64,000 nucleotides of DNA from Paragonimus westermani. Lineage: Eukaryota; Platyhelminthes; Trematoda; Plagiorchiida; Troglotrematidae. The position numbers were made by a program, and so were the translations under genes. The notes under the pieces were generated by a model. That model had not been told where the DNA came from. It worked only from the letters and a program-made list of their open reading frames with translations, and did not search any database. Positions 35,682 to 50,600 of this stretch are shown here, piece after piece (the first letter of the stretch is position 1; the number at the start of each line of letters is the position of its first letter). The stretch covers positions 92,888 through 156,887 of the forward strand of contig QNGE01000299.1 of assembly GCA_008508345.1 (NCBI GenBank). Reading direction: 5' to 3'.

Positions 35682-38600
35682 CTGAATGTAACAGAATATC
35701 ACGGGGTAAGCTATGGGGCTAAATATCCAGACGTTTTCTGGTCTTATTAAAAAACAGACTGTCACGCATAATAGAGCTTGAATTCACTCAGCCAATAAGT
35801 AGTGGACGTGATATCTGAAGTGATGTAAGAATTCATATACCTTACAGAATTACTTACTTTGGTTCCAATTGTTATAGCTCTGGAGATAGCTCTTCAAGTT
35901 ATGAAGATGAGACTATTGTTCATTCTTATGAAATCCATATGCACAGAGCATATCGCGTACAGTCATACTGCCCGATCATTCGTTTGCACACCGCCGTGCT
36001 TATACGGAGCACGATATATCAGTAGCATGGAGAGATAATGCAATAGAGAATACGAGAACACAACACAAGTCAGCGGATGAGTAGGCAGCAACTAAAGATC
36101 ACCAGAAACAATCTGAACCTCCTTGGCGCCTGCACACAGAATAGGTGTGGATGCTCTCCTGACACCGATTCACCCCACTTCGTGCATGAAACGTCACATC
36201 TTGGTACGTTTGTGAACCCTCCGAATTCGGTTACAAAACCCTAATGTGAACTCACCCGTCCAATTGTGTAATTTCCCACGGATTTTCATTGTCAGAACAA
36301 ATAACACCGTGCGTAATGTTTTCAAGCGTTATAATAATTTTTTCTGTTATTTTGTCTGTCCTAAGAGTATCAGACAGAAATGATTTCATTTACCATCTTT
36401 TGAGTGTAGAATGCCTAAATGTGGATTCCACTGGTAACGCAAGTGCGCAATTGTATGTTTCAGTCTGGCATAGGGTCGTGCTTTATTGAGTCCCCTCCTG
36501 GCAATAAGAATTTCGATGAGGTTCCATTCTGTGGAAATGACGCTCCCTAACTATGTTTTTACAACGTATATCTCAGTTAGTTAGCTACTTCTGACATGTT
36601 TCGTTTTGAAGTGACCAATGTACGATCTCCAAGCTGTCTCACCTTATTCTGGGTTACCGAGACCAGAATTTCGTCACGGCAAATATGTTTCTGTTTATGA
36701 AATAATCTGTTTACTAATTTTTCACTTTGTTCACTTTTGTTTGTATGCACTTCTCTGTTCGATTTTTGTTGTGAAACCCACAAATTTCAAAATCACTTAC
36801 AGTAAACATAGCGCATGAAGCACACCTGCGAAGACTTCCTCCTGGTGCCACCAAAAACAAAGTCAATTTTGGCTAAAACAAAATGAATTTCCACCAGAAA
36901 ATTCGTTCAACCGTAGCAGATAATTAATCAATACCATTACCAGCGGAATCTATTTCCCTTTGATTATAGCTCAGAGCACAATGCAGCCCGGTATATTATA
37001 CACTGACCAACTGTTGAGATGTGTACATTAGGAAAAGAGTGGCGCACTTTCTAGAAGTAGCCAAAGTTCAGAATTTTATCTTCAACAAAATGCTCATAAT
37101 GTTTATGTAAGGTGCATACTATGTGATAAATTCATGCTTGTACTGAATACTAAAGAATGTCATGCTATTGCCTCTTGCCACTGTCTCGACTGGGGAATAC
37201 AATGTGTTGAACAGTTCCTAAATACGAACAAGATGTTTCTGTGTTTCAGGGAAGAAGAACGAATGTGATCAAGAATAGTGACGCGCAACATGTTGACGGC
37301 GGACATTCGTAAATGACTGAAACCGAATGCTTAGTTAACTGACATCACACAAGCGAGCAGATAGCAAGAGACAAGCACACACATAAACGATCATACAGAT
37401 TTGGTGACCGGTGGGAACGCACTGGGTAAGTGAGCACAGAAATGCAGCTCTAGGTGACATCATTGTATGTGGGATTCAGTCACCCGTTGACCACTGAATC
37501 AGCCAGTGCGTTCCATAGCCGATAGACCATCAGAGTGGAGTTTGTCTCCGATGTGGCTCGCCTAATGCTGAACCGTTTACGATAATGAACCCTCAGTAGT
37601 TTGTTCCCTGTTATTATGTGGTGGTGCAACAGTGCACGTCCAATGGATGACCGAAGATAACGATAAAGTCTCCTGTCAAGTGTCTGTAGTTAACAGGAAG
37701 TTGACTTTACGATGAACAAGAGTTCCTTCTGAACCAGATGACTTTTAATAATATGTTGCCGCAAGCTTTCAGTGAACCAATAAATTGTTAACTCAAGTTG
37801 GAGTTGTGTTTTGTGTCTGGGGTTTGACTGTCAAATCGCCCAGATGATTCAATGTCATTTGTGCGTTTTCGTCATAACTTCAAAATTCCTAGGCCGAATA
37901 AACCTCCCATCCACTAATGTTTCTAGATAATTGTCAAGTTTTAAGACTTTATGCGTGTGCTTGTCCTGGTGATGCTTCGCGCACTCTGATTAGTAAACAT
38001 GTGCTGTTTTGATTTTAGAAACTCTCAGTGTATTGCTGAAACCAAAGAAAGCAAACAAGAATCAACAGCTGCTTCAAGAACAATGAAAAAAGTAAAAATG
38101 GAAGTCTGCTTTTTCTGAATCATATAACTCTGGGTGTTCCAAAATTTTTGTATGGTTTGTTCCTTATTGCATCTGAATTATTTTAGTAAGTTACACACAA
38201 ATCAAGGGAATATATGCGTGACGAGAGAGCAAAAGAAACTCTGAACAGGTAAGCATGTAAGGATTATCAGATATATATTGGTGACTGACCTCTTCCGGTA
38301 GGGGTACAACGTTCAGTGTTGATGCTCGCTTTGACATGGATTTGAAGATGTGTTGGATCACACCACTGTGACAGAGAAAAATGGCAAGATAGCTGAAATA
38401 ACACATAAGATTACGGTGAGTACAGTTTAACTTTGTGCCAGAGGGCGCACACTCAATTCATCTCCACAAATTGGTGCGGGTAGATTCCATGCGTGTTGTT
38501 ATGTTCGTGTTAAAAACGAGAGCTGACCGACGAAAAAAGATTATTTTTTAACGCTGGCTCTATAAAGTCTATCCTTTAGTATGTTCTTAATAATTCTGTG

Positions 38601-41600
38601 GACTCCCGATAAACGTAATAAAAACGAATCAAAACTGAAATTAGTCGCTGATGAAATTGTGTTCATTTCATGGATGATTTCTTAGACCTGTTGAAAATTG
38701 TTTGATATATCTGACAATCTCTGTGCACATTTTCCTTCATACTTCGCCTTGTACAATGCACAATTATGAAAAATCTCCCATCAAGATCATGCAAGTATAT
38801 ATTGCTAATCGCAATTTTCATATTGTGTTATCTTCATTTTACTTAATTGACCAGCTTTGGACGATGTGGTTGATATAAACTTCACCGTTTATGAGTAATT
38901 CTCGTTGTGACTCTCTCGTTGAGAAGTTCGATTAGTAGTATCATGGACTAGAGTTCATTCGACGGTCAGTGTTTCTGCTCTCAAGGCGATTGCTTAATCT
39001 GAGTGGATGTGACTGAACACACAATAAATTGGTCTACCTAATGTGAGATCTATGGCGCAGTGGTCAGCACGGTCGTCTCAGAAAAGCGTAGCCGGAGCAT
39101 TAGTCACTGCCGGAACAATGATGTGCCATACTCACGAGCTGTAACAAGAACAACACTCAACTCGAGTGCTTTCTCTCGAAAGGGCTGAAGGAAAAATCTG
39201 CGGAGCTCTGGCGGCAATGATCAAATGTGACTGATGTTTAAATCATGTTATCCAAACCTCCTACCGTGTACCAGTGATGGGAATACCTTTCAACGGTTTT
39301 GATGACTTCAGCGATCTCAATTTGGACAGGAGTCCTGGTCAAGGGGCTCATCGACTAAAATTAGCAGGACAGTTACGGTGCCTCCGCTCGAGGCTACCAT
39401 GCAATCTGAGCAACATTCACAGGCCAATGTGGTTGAGCTTTTAGATATTATAAGTTGGTCTTACCCGATTTGAGGCAAGTGGCGTAGTTGTCAATATGGT
39501 TACTTCACGAAAGGGCTACTGGAGCTTACACATCAGCCTTGGAAAGAGTATGCACTACGAACGTTGTATAGAAAGAGAAAACCTCGATTGTAATGCATTA
39601 TTCTTACAAGGGTGGAAGAAAATGTCTAGTTGAATGCAAGAACTTTGACAATTCGTGAATGACGCTTGGTTGATAGTGTTAAATTGCTGAAGTTTCGTTC
39701 AATCACTGCTGATTTCCCGCTTTTTCCTTTAGTTAGACAGAAGTTTTAACTTTCAACTTTCCTGATGATTGACGGTCATTTTGTGATGTTGAGTTACGGT
39801 GGTTTCGTGCAGAATGGTTTTCTGTTAAGTAGTTTGAAAATGGTCAAGTGAGGTTCAAGCGGAGCACCTAGTTAGTTGTTAATTTATCCCTACTACTGTA
39901 CGAATATCGATCATTCTTTTTAGTACCCTTTCAAGTGTTTGAGCTTACAAAGCTGTTTTATTGTCCCACTCGTCTGGATCAATATTGTTAGAACTGGTGG
40001 CCAAATTCCAGCTTGTCACCACTGACTGAACTGTCCCTTAACAAATTCTACGCTTTCGGCGATTTCAGTCAGATCAGAAGATCATGACTACAGGCTGACT
40101 GATTAAGTAATTAATACCATAATTTGGTAGCTGAACAGTTTAAATGAGAATATTTCGAATTAAGAACATAGTGGATTATGTGTATTGAAACCCAAGTTTA
40201 CTGGAGAGGCAGTATTGCTATCCAGAAATTGTAATCTTGGTACTGGATTCGAGTAGGGGAGCTCTGCTTTCTTTATGAGTGAGAAATGAAACAATTACAA
40301 CAGTTCAACCTTTCGATGATGTTATCAAACAGATGACCAGAAAAGAGACATAACGGTATGTTCACACACAAATTTCGATAAAGATTACTTATCTCCATTA
40401 GGGCATGACCGAATTTCCAGATTGACGATATCTACTCATTTCCACACAAACAGACAAGAGTATATCAGCATACATTCTTGAATACTTGAGAAAGTGGTTA
40501 TGGGCTAAAACACAACGATTCAGTGTGAATTCACAGGATCATCTTTCACACGAGACATGTCCAGTGGCCACGACGAAAGAACATACTAACCGTTTCTGTG
40601 ATATTTATGGATGCACATCACGTAGAACGGTGAAATGAAATGGGTAGCAGGGTGACTCTTATGTTTCAAACAGGTGGACCAGACATTGGCGTGAAGATGT
40701 GCTTTAGTCTACACCGTTCATTTTGAGACTATGAATATCACCTTACCTTGGATCTGCTGATCTAGGAAATGAAATACAAGGGAATCTATCTTTAGACTAG
40801 TAACTTCGACAGTAATTTTACTAAGGTAACCTAAAGGAGTTTCAGCCTATGTTGCGAAGTATTTTTAACTCTGGTGGATAATTCATGTAATCAGACCGCA
40901 AAATTGGCTTATTTCGTATGTGAAACTAAACGATAAGCAATCCCGTTAGAAGCGTTCCAGTAAACTGTAACTTTAGGACCTGATATAGCTCAATTTATTT
41001 GCAGATAGGTCTTCTTCCAGCCCGCTCAACTTGACTCAAGTTTGTGTATTGCTGGGGTTGGGTTTGAGCGTGTCAGAAATCCGACTGTTTCTAACCTTGA
41101 TTTGAGCATTTGAACAGTCTTTCCAAAAGACATGACATGCTGCTAGGTTACGCGTTCAGCAATAGTATATCTGTTTTCCCTATATCACACTGAAATGTTT
41201 GAACACCACATAATGAAGTTCTGTCAGGGGATCGGTGGCAAAGTGTGCTATGAAGCATTCACAAGAAGCCAAGGCGCCCCTATGTGAAGGAGGCAAACGA
41301 AACCAAAGAATAGATGTAAACTGCAAACAATGTGGAGGATAATTGCCCGAGGTATGTTGAAGATATCTCGTGACATTCTGTGGTGCTCCGTGATGTGTCG
41401 TGATGTTTGACGCTTAATGCACATTTTTGTTAGGCGGCGAACGTCGATACATCTTCTAATCCTCATATCAGGGAAGTGCAAATGAAAAGAAAACGGCAGG
41501 CAACTTGCAACGAGTTAGCTGTTTGACAGCGATTACGAAACACATTACGCAGACTGGTCAACTTTTGGAAAAACTATCGAATTTACTAAAGTCTCCTTGC

Positions 41601-44600
41601 AAATTCTCGTTGTTATGTAGGCTTCGAAAGAAGATACTGTTGTCTTTCTGGATATCAGTATTAAGCCTGAGGAAATCGGAACGTTATTGTGGTCAGTATA
41701 CTGCAAGCCCAAACACTCAGGTTTGATGTCCATTTCACAGAACGCAAATCGTATGTACGATTGGTAGACTTGACCCTGAATTGAAATTTGCTCATGATAT
41801 CCAGATTTTAAAGGTTATCCACAGGTTTCTATTGATTTTCAGTGCCAACCGAAAGCAGTAGACTCGCATGATCTGTCTGTGTCCATGGTCCCAGTGAAAA
41901 TGAAGTTACCATACGATGAAGTCATTATATTGATGATTTCTTTTCGGCACGCCATTGGATGTAGTTCGTTCAACAAATTGACTTATGTAGTCACACGATC
42001 CAGTTAACAATTACGGTGTAGGCCCCAGCTACTACACTACATAGTGTTCACCAGTTTACCTGAAGATGCAATGAAGTTCACGTTGACAGAACTAGTTGAC
42101 CCTTATGCTTCAGGGTGAATGATCACGTCCCAAAATAAACCGATGACTTAGTATGTGGCGTGACTTAACAAGACCCCACTAGGCAACACAACCTGTCTTC
42201 TTCGAACGCCCTTAGTGGAAACCGGTCGTGTGGTCATCCTGAAATTATTTAAAGTGAAGCTTATCACGCGCAGTAAGCAAAATTCATTAACCTTGAACCT
42301 CCGTCCGCCTTAGTTTTAACTAATGACAGATTAATCTGTGCATGGACCCAATTTGTTAACTTAATTCGTTTAACTGTCGTTTTTTTCATTATTTTTACGT
42401 ACACACACTTGTAAACATATACGAAACAGTATCGTTCTACTGCAAACTGTGCTTTCTGAGTTCGTTACTCATATTTGTAACTGAGATAGACTGATTTCCA
42501 TGCTTCATCAAAGTATAGAGTTGTATGGCCAATCCTCGATTTAATGAAACCGTTGAAGTCGAGAAGCTGTAACATCGTTTTTCAGAACTAAGTCGGATTA
42601 ATCAAACAACGCTAGAAAATAGTCTCAAACGGGACTTAAGCTTCTATGTTGAGAGACCATGTTGGCTGTTCATTTAGGTAATTAGTAAACACTTTATGAA
42701 AGGCATAAAACGGGTCAAAATATCTGATTGTTGGAGCACTGTGAACATGACTTCTATTCTAACGGAAGAACCTAATGAACACAGATTGATATCCAGCTCT
42801 TCCGTTGCTCACGAACTGTTCGTAATGTGGCTGTTACCGATTTCGAACAACAGACCCATTCCTATAACTGATGGTTGGGAACAGTGGTGGCGTTGTTCGT
42901 GGCTCAGGTTGAGAGTTTTGGCATTGGTATGTTCGCCGAGCCTGGCGTTTAGATTGCAAACGTTTTATCACTAAGCCAGGTGACAGCATCAGTACGTAAG
43001 TGTTTCAGCATATAGTTTTTAGCATGAGGTTCGGTGATGTTCCATGGATGACCTCTTATATAGTAGAGTGAGCTGACCTACTGGCCCGAATGCTGGATGG
43101 TCGTTTTCCGTCGTGTTTAACCTTTGACCTGACTCACCATTGGTTGATTTTGTTGCACTTGAACTTTGGCCCGGTGTTCGATTGGTTTTTCTCCGGAGCA
43201 GGCATCCATGGAACTTCACCAAACCTCACGCTCAAAACTATATGCTGAAACATTTACGCACTGATGATGTCACCTCGCTTAATGATGGAACGTTTGCAAC
43301 TTAAATGCCAAGCTCGCCGAACATACCAATGTCAAAACCATTCTTATATGTTTATCACTCTTCCCAGTTGACGACAGGTGCACTTGAGCAGTTTCTTCAC
43401 ATGGTCTTCTCAATCGACAAGAAGCACTAGTCTCGAGTTTTGCTCTCATTAAAGCTCGTCAGTAGTGCACATGCCTGACATGGCCGAGACTAGAACTCCG
43501 GCCACGCTTTCAAGAAGCAACCATGTTGGCGTCCGCGACAATGAATTCACACTAGACAAGCTTGGGTAATCGTATGCAAACTCTTGGCCACAATCGCTTG
43601 TGACTAATGCTCAGGTTACCTGTTTGATTCGAGAGAAAACACAGTAATTGTTCTGTTAACTCCAGTTCATAACCCTTCGGTTAAAACTCCCTTGACTAAC
43701 CGAAATCTCGCACCCTATTAAACCTGCTGGTGAGTTGTCGGGGGTTTGATTAATGTCAGGATCGAAACTTAAGTCTGATGCTGCTTACCGGAAAGACTGG
43801 CGTGAAAGTACATCTGAATGCAAAGGGCGCGATCGAGTGTGATCAAACGTGTTCAACAGAAAATTAGCCAAATCTCTGAATACTCATTGGTAGTTTCCTT
43901 GTTGTTAACTAGGCCTAATTGACTACTCTACTGACCACATTTATGTCTTCGGAACACTGGATCGCAGCATGATATTAAAAGCTCTACATACTTTTGTATT
44001 GGTGGTTCCAAGGTATATAAAATTAACCAAGGGGTAGTTCCTACAATTCCTTGAATATTTCACATAGCATACGCACAACTCATTCGGTAATCCAAAAAAC
44101 TGTTGTGTGCTTCTTTGTTAAGTCTGAAAGCTTCTCACTACGATCGGATGTTATGCCTGATAGCTAAAATGATAACGACCAAGTTTCGGCTGTACAAAGT
44201 GGTTAACGAAAATAATGGAGTTGTTTGGAATTCCTCAGGCAACGGTAAAACCGACAAAACATCAGGTTAATTTTCACACTTTGTGAAGGTAAACGAGCAG
44301 TAAACATTGTGGTTAATTCCACCCACGCATTTGTCGGGTAGCCTATCAAGCCGACCTCTGTTTCTCCTTGGCGTCTGATATGTAATGTGTGAAATTAAGC
44401 GTAACAAGTTATGCGTTATCACACTCTGTCTGCTGTTTCTTGGCTATATCGCCAGAACGTATAATTGAAAACATCATTAGTGTCCTATCTTGTGTGATAA
44501 CTCTGTGATTCCAAGTCAAGTGGACACATGTAGAAACCTGCCATCATGTGTTTATCTTATTCCGGCTATACGCTTCATGGGGCGTTCATCATACATGTGC

Positions 44601-47600
44601 ATTGTAGACATGCCTGTTCGTAGTTCTGCGTGTGATTTGGACAATTCCCTGCTTTATATGTTCTTCTTGAAACAAATGGGAAACGGTTAAGAGTACAGCT
44701 TGTTCGCGGTAGATATCACAATACACATAATCTTCTTGTACTTAGTGTTACAATGATCTGAACAAAATTATTAATCTGTGTTACTGTAGAATAGTTAGTA
44801 TGAGCATCTTTTCTGCTGGCTAAAAATCCACTCACCTAGGATGACTAGGACAAACTACTGTTGCTGGAATTACCTTCCCGGATGTTTGTTGTGTTTCAGT
44901 TGCATACAGTTCTGAACCTCTGGGTAGTATTTATTAGTTGAAAGAAGTTATTTTACTGGTAATATTCCCATTCAAAACATAACCTACATGAGAAGAGAGA
45001 CCAAAGTCACTTTCCTCGTAAGGAAGCATGGAACGTAAAATTTATGTACGCATTGTGTAACACTTTGTGTGCAATTTACATACATTACTGAAATGTACTA
45101 AAATAAGCATGGATAAATGTTACTTGGAAACTTACACTGGAATACTGACTCTTTTGTCATTTTCTGTCCTTTATACAGAAAATAAAAGAAATACGCATTA
45201 AGAATTTTTGTTCTAAAAGGACAGACTTCAGACCAGTCACATTTTTGATTAACTTTCAACTAGGTGATAGGTCAGTTGGATTTCTAGATAATTATAGGAG
45301 TGTTTGTAACAACGGTGTTAAACGTCCTGAACGGAAAGTCATGAACAGTATTCTTCACCGAAGCCAATGGTCAATATGAATATTGTTGCGGTAGTGACGT
45401 AATAAAATCTGTTGATTAATGAACTAATATTATTTCTATGGTTGTCGTGATAAACAGAAAAGCTGGTTACTTGAATGAAATTTCAATCCCTATTGATTGG
45501 TGATCAATAAATGAATATTAAATAAATAACGAGCTGAGCTAAAGAAAGGTATGCTTAAAAATATCCAATAAACTCTACAACCAGTCTTCACAATAATATT
45601 TCTCGGTCACAACATATGTACAAAAACGCGCTTACTAGTCCAGACATATATCCCTATTTGTAAGCAGTTGGGAATTGTCCAGATCACGTGATTAGTTCTT
45701 AAAATCAAAACAAACCGCTACTGGTCGTTCAAAATGTCCAACTCCGCCCAAACTGTCAATTGATGGTCACCTAATTCCAATTAACAATCACTAGTGAATT
45801 CAATCGTATTTTTTCGTGGCAATGTTAAAAAACGAAACATCCAAACACTTACTCTGCACGTTTCCACATTTCACGAATGTGTTCCCACATGACAAGTGTA
45901 CCAAGTGGAGTTGTGGCTAGCAAAGAAAGCGATTCTTGTAGATCATGCGTCTCCAAATTATCTTGGGCCAGTAAAGAGTTGATATATCTATTAAAAGGAA
46001 AGGATGTGCTAACTAGGGACATTTACCGAAAGCGTATGGAAACTCGCGAAGATTTTTGTTCGGGTACAACAGATTGCAACAGATCACGTAAAACAAACGT
46101 AAATTTGTTGGCCATTGAAAGAATGGATGCTCTTCGGATATGTACTTGGTCACATGCACTTGGACAAAATGCAGTTAATATCGAGTTGATTTGGTCGCGT
46201 GCCGCGCAATTAAGATGTGTTTGCCAGTAACTGCTCCAGTATAGGTGGATTTTCTCACAGTTAACTGCCCGTAATGTTGATTACCGGTTAATTAAACTCT
46301 GTAAGATTTTTTCAAATGTGGGAATACTTCGGCTTTTTGAAATAAGCTTTTGAGACCACGGAACGAGCTCCGAAATGTCAAGGTTATATTGACGTGGGTG
46401 ATATGAAGTTAACTTGGTCGATAAACAGCACCTTTAGAAAGTGGACCCAATGACGTTTGTCCTGTAATGGAGGACTGATCTTCTGTGGTGTTATAACAGT
46501 TGATTATCAAAATATTAGGAAGCAAGTTGCTGAGTCAGTAGATTAGAGGCGTTTTCTTATCGGTCTCCAAAGTACGAATCAATTTCGGTTTCCAAGGTAA
46601 GCGTAAAAGAACGATTACACGTTGTAATGAAGTGGGATGTTTACCAAAACTCCAAATCCTCCGGCTTTGCTATATTAAATGGTATACAAAAATAAGATTA
46701 TTCACTCCCGGATGATGCCCCCTGATATATTCCGATTCTGACTGAAAACGATGAAATACCGGATTCATCGGTGTGAATTTGATCACGGTTCGTCAGAACA
46801 TCTATGAAATAAGTAGGTTCGACAAAGCTACTTAGTATTAACCCTAAGAAAGGTATGCTGAATGCATTAGTTTACATTCTTATTTGATTGTGGGCATATT
46901 TTCTTCACTTACTAATATAATTCATACACTGTAGGTGAATAGAAAAATGGTCAATAATTGAACTGAGCTGTGATGAATCTTGTCATTTTGATGTTTTGCA
47001 ACTGAGTATACTGTGAATGAAAGTGGGCAGTAAAAACTGCACGGACGCCGAAAACATTCCGAATGTTGTTTTAGCCTTGCTTACAACATGTTGACATCCC
47101 ATGATCTAGGCTCATTTTAAGCCTATCAACCTTAAATAAAAACTTTCCTTTCTTTACATTCCTATCTCTAAAGTGGAACCTTCTTGTATCAGTGATGTGC
47201 TAACTAGTCAGTCGTATTGACCGTGGATGTACCGCCGGCTTTTTATTATTCCTGATTATGTGCCTGGTGAATACAACGACTGTCTAGAATGAGTACTGTC
47301 CACCTCTAGTTTGCTCTTGTTAAAACCACAACAGTATGAATAGTTAAATCTAGAAGAGAGGTATCGTGGTATCGTGGAAGCCAAGTCTCCCAAACTATAC
47401 TCCTAGCTACCAGTTTCCTGAATACGCTAGAACTAGTGGCACAATGAGAATTAAAAAGGGATGTAGGTTGTTTCCAGTGTAAAAACTACCTACTCTTTCA
47501 TGATCCAGATATCTCTGGTACATGCCAATGAAGGCCGAATACCACTTGCTTCTTCATCGCGTTCGGCGTATTTTAGTTGGCGATAGAGAAACCTCCATTC

Positions 47601-50600
47601 CAATTGGCCACCTGCATCAATGGCGGTGCAATATACAGCTGGTCGCAAACTGGGTGGAATACTGGAACAAGAAGAGAAACTCAAAACAGTTATTAAGTTA
47701 GGTTATCACTTTATAATTGGAGTGAAATATATTAACAGTATTATTGGTGTAGTACACATTTTTTCTAGTCGCGTATACACCGCAAGACACAATAGCGACT
47801 CGTTGTTAATCTCGTTAGTAACGAGGACGAGAATAGAAATGACCACCAAAAATGTACTCGTTGAAGAAAAAAGTGACACTCCTAGAGCCGGTGTTGGTAT
47901 TGCTTGTAATGATAATAAATGCAGGGTTGATAAATTAACGAGATAACGAAATTGAATATAACCGGTTAAGAGGTCAGTGGTACGCGAAATTTGCGTCGCA
48001 ACAAGATTGCACCGCTATCACACCTGGTAGTGTTAACTGGAAACTTGTGGAGAAATGTGCTGACCAAGAACAACAGGGTTTCAGCGAGTCGTGTGCGAAC
48101 CATCATAATCCATCATAAGTATACAGGGTACGCTACGCTGTCTGAATCAGTTCAACTGGTGAGTGGAGAGAAATCCTGAACATCTGGTCGGCAATTAAGA
48201 CATACACAGGGGATCACATGAGGTTTCTGCTAGTTCAGTTGTGGTGATTTTGCGCCGTCTTTCAAAACTTATAGTGTCAGGTGGTAGCGACCGATGGGAT
48301 AATGAAAAGCAACATCAAGTATTTCTTGAAACTGATTCCACCAGGATATTGCTAATCAGATCAACGTTCTGAATCAAAATAGCGATTAGCGCCAACCACA
48401 TTTTACCACGTTAAGCAGTCGGTAAATGTTGACAAACGTGGCTCTGTATTTTTCATTCATATCAATCGTACAAGAAAGACAACCGATGTGCGCATGGACT
48501 TCTGTTCATGCATGTTTTGTTAACAAACATTTCAAGGTTACCTCACTAAATTCTTGGTAGGCCGTTTCCGGAGTCGTCAGACACCTGATAATCGTTCACC
48601 CAGATCAACCGATTTGTCGTAGCAATATCGTGCACTCACTTTTGACAAACCTTATTGCATGAATGTGGTGCCGCGCAATAAACCAAAGACGATCTTCTAT
48701 GCTTGCCTACCCCGTCGACCACTTGTTCGGATTTTTCTTTATCTCATCTGACAAGACAGATAAACTCATACGTATTTTTAATCTTAACACGGAAGCTCCT
48801 CGATTCATCCCTAACTGTGCAAACGGGTTAAGAACTGGCATCCAAGCAGGAACCTTGATGGTGTTTAGCGTAGGTTTATCTGGTCTACTGTTATCTTTCT
48901 CTGTTCACCCCATCAATCATTCTTGTGAATTGTTGATACACACTTGGTAAATATGACTTGTAGAGTAGAAAGTCAGTCCGATCTGTTTGTCTAATTATAT
49001 TATATCCGTGTGTGTGTGTGTGTGAATGTCGATAGAAAAATAATCTTTTTCTTGCAACAACTCTGCCATTTTTTTTAAGTTGGACTATGCATTTTGTTTA
49101 GTCACAGGTGAAAATAGGAAGTATAATGTGCTCCTCAAGCATTTTCCTTGCTCAAGCATGATTACGCCAAAATCAAAGAACATCATTATGCCATTTGCAT
49201 ATTACAATCTTGTGTTTCATATAGCATAATATATAAAATACCCGACGTAGAATATGTGTAATGTTGTGTGATAATAAATTTACCACTGTAATTATAAATT
49301 GCCACTGTAAATTTGCCACTGTAATTACAGTGGAACATCCTGAGAGAATTTTGAAGGAAAAATCGCAAAGTTAATAAAACAGCCGTACATTTATTTTCAA
49401 GAATGAGGTACGTGTTTGACTTCTCCAACTGATTTCCGAATTAGGTGCGCCGTTTTTCACAGGCTAATTCGCGAATCCTTACGGATTATATCGTTACTCG
49501 CTATGAGTGTGCAGACAAGTAACCTAACTCAAAATGTTAGGTGTCATTTTGTTCGCTACACTGACATTTTCCGCGTCTACTGTTCCCATAGTAAGATGTG
49601 TGATCAAAGTTCCTTGTGTACTTATACCTCATCAGTGTCTGAAGGCCAGTGATATGTTCTCAATGAATTTTGCCAATTAAACATTCTTTATGCAACCTCG
49701 TGGTGAAAAGCTTTCCATTTGCAACCTATTTTCTGGGAATATCTGAGTTCTGCCACGTATCTGTTACTATTCTCATTTAGAACGTCGATCATCTTTTTAT
49801 GACCATCTTGTTATATGATCCCCACAGACTCATTGTAGGATTTAGATTATAGTTGTATATTGTGACACAAAGTCGAGGGGTCGGCAAGATGGGATGCAAG
49901 TATACTGTCTGAATAATAAGATGTCATTGTGCATTCGGGTAACAAAAGACAAAATGTGTTTTCAAAGGGTTCTTTCAAAAAAACAAGTGTTTTTCGTTCA
50001 GTACTCTTTATCCGGTTTTTCCTTACTAAAGTGTGCAGGAAAATCGAAGTTCGTAGCTATTGTATTTTTGCGCAGTCAACTCTTCTAAGGCAGTCTAGTT
50101 AAATTGTCCGGTTATTGGAACCTCTAAAATTAATTTTCTTGGGTCGCTGTTGATGACAATGGTTTAACTTCCAGTACAGACAGACTTCAGCCCAAGTTTG
50201 TTAAGTATTACGTAGGGCGCTTGTTCGAGTAGCAGCTACACTTTGTGCACGGACGTGTGAAGTTCTGGTCACTTTATCATCCGAATAACACTGATTACTG
50301 CGAAAGAAAGACAACTCAGCCTTTAGCCAGTATCTTTCCGTCGCAGTCGCTGCTGCTGTGCAACATTACGTGAACTTTTCAAGTTGATCATCACTCACAT
50401 TTGACCGCAGCATTCGCATTCAGATAGACTTTGCAGCCAGCCTCTTTCGAAAAGAAGCACTAAACTCGAGTTTCGCTCTCATTAGAGCTCGTCAGTAGTG
50501 CATATCTTTGCCGCGACCGGCATTTGAACTCCGGCCATTCCAATCACGAGGCAACCATGTTGACCACTGCGCCATTGACCCCACATTAGGCACGACCGAA

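Larger units (their letters stand above)
38393..45852 (-). other. Aminopeptidase intron (7.4 kb) with transposon debris
   Basis: It contains SINE copies at 39.0 and 43.4 kb, a Penelope-like RT scrap at 41.6 kb and a foldback element at 42915-43338. The boundary at 38393 assumes the longer form of the next exon. Confidence 0.7.
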
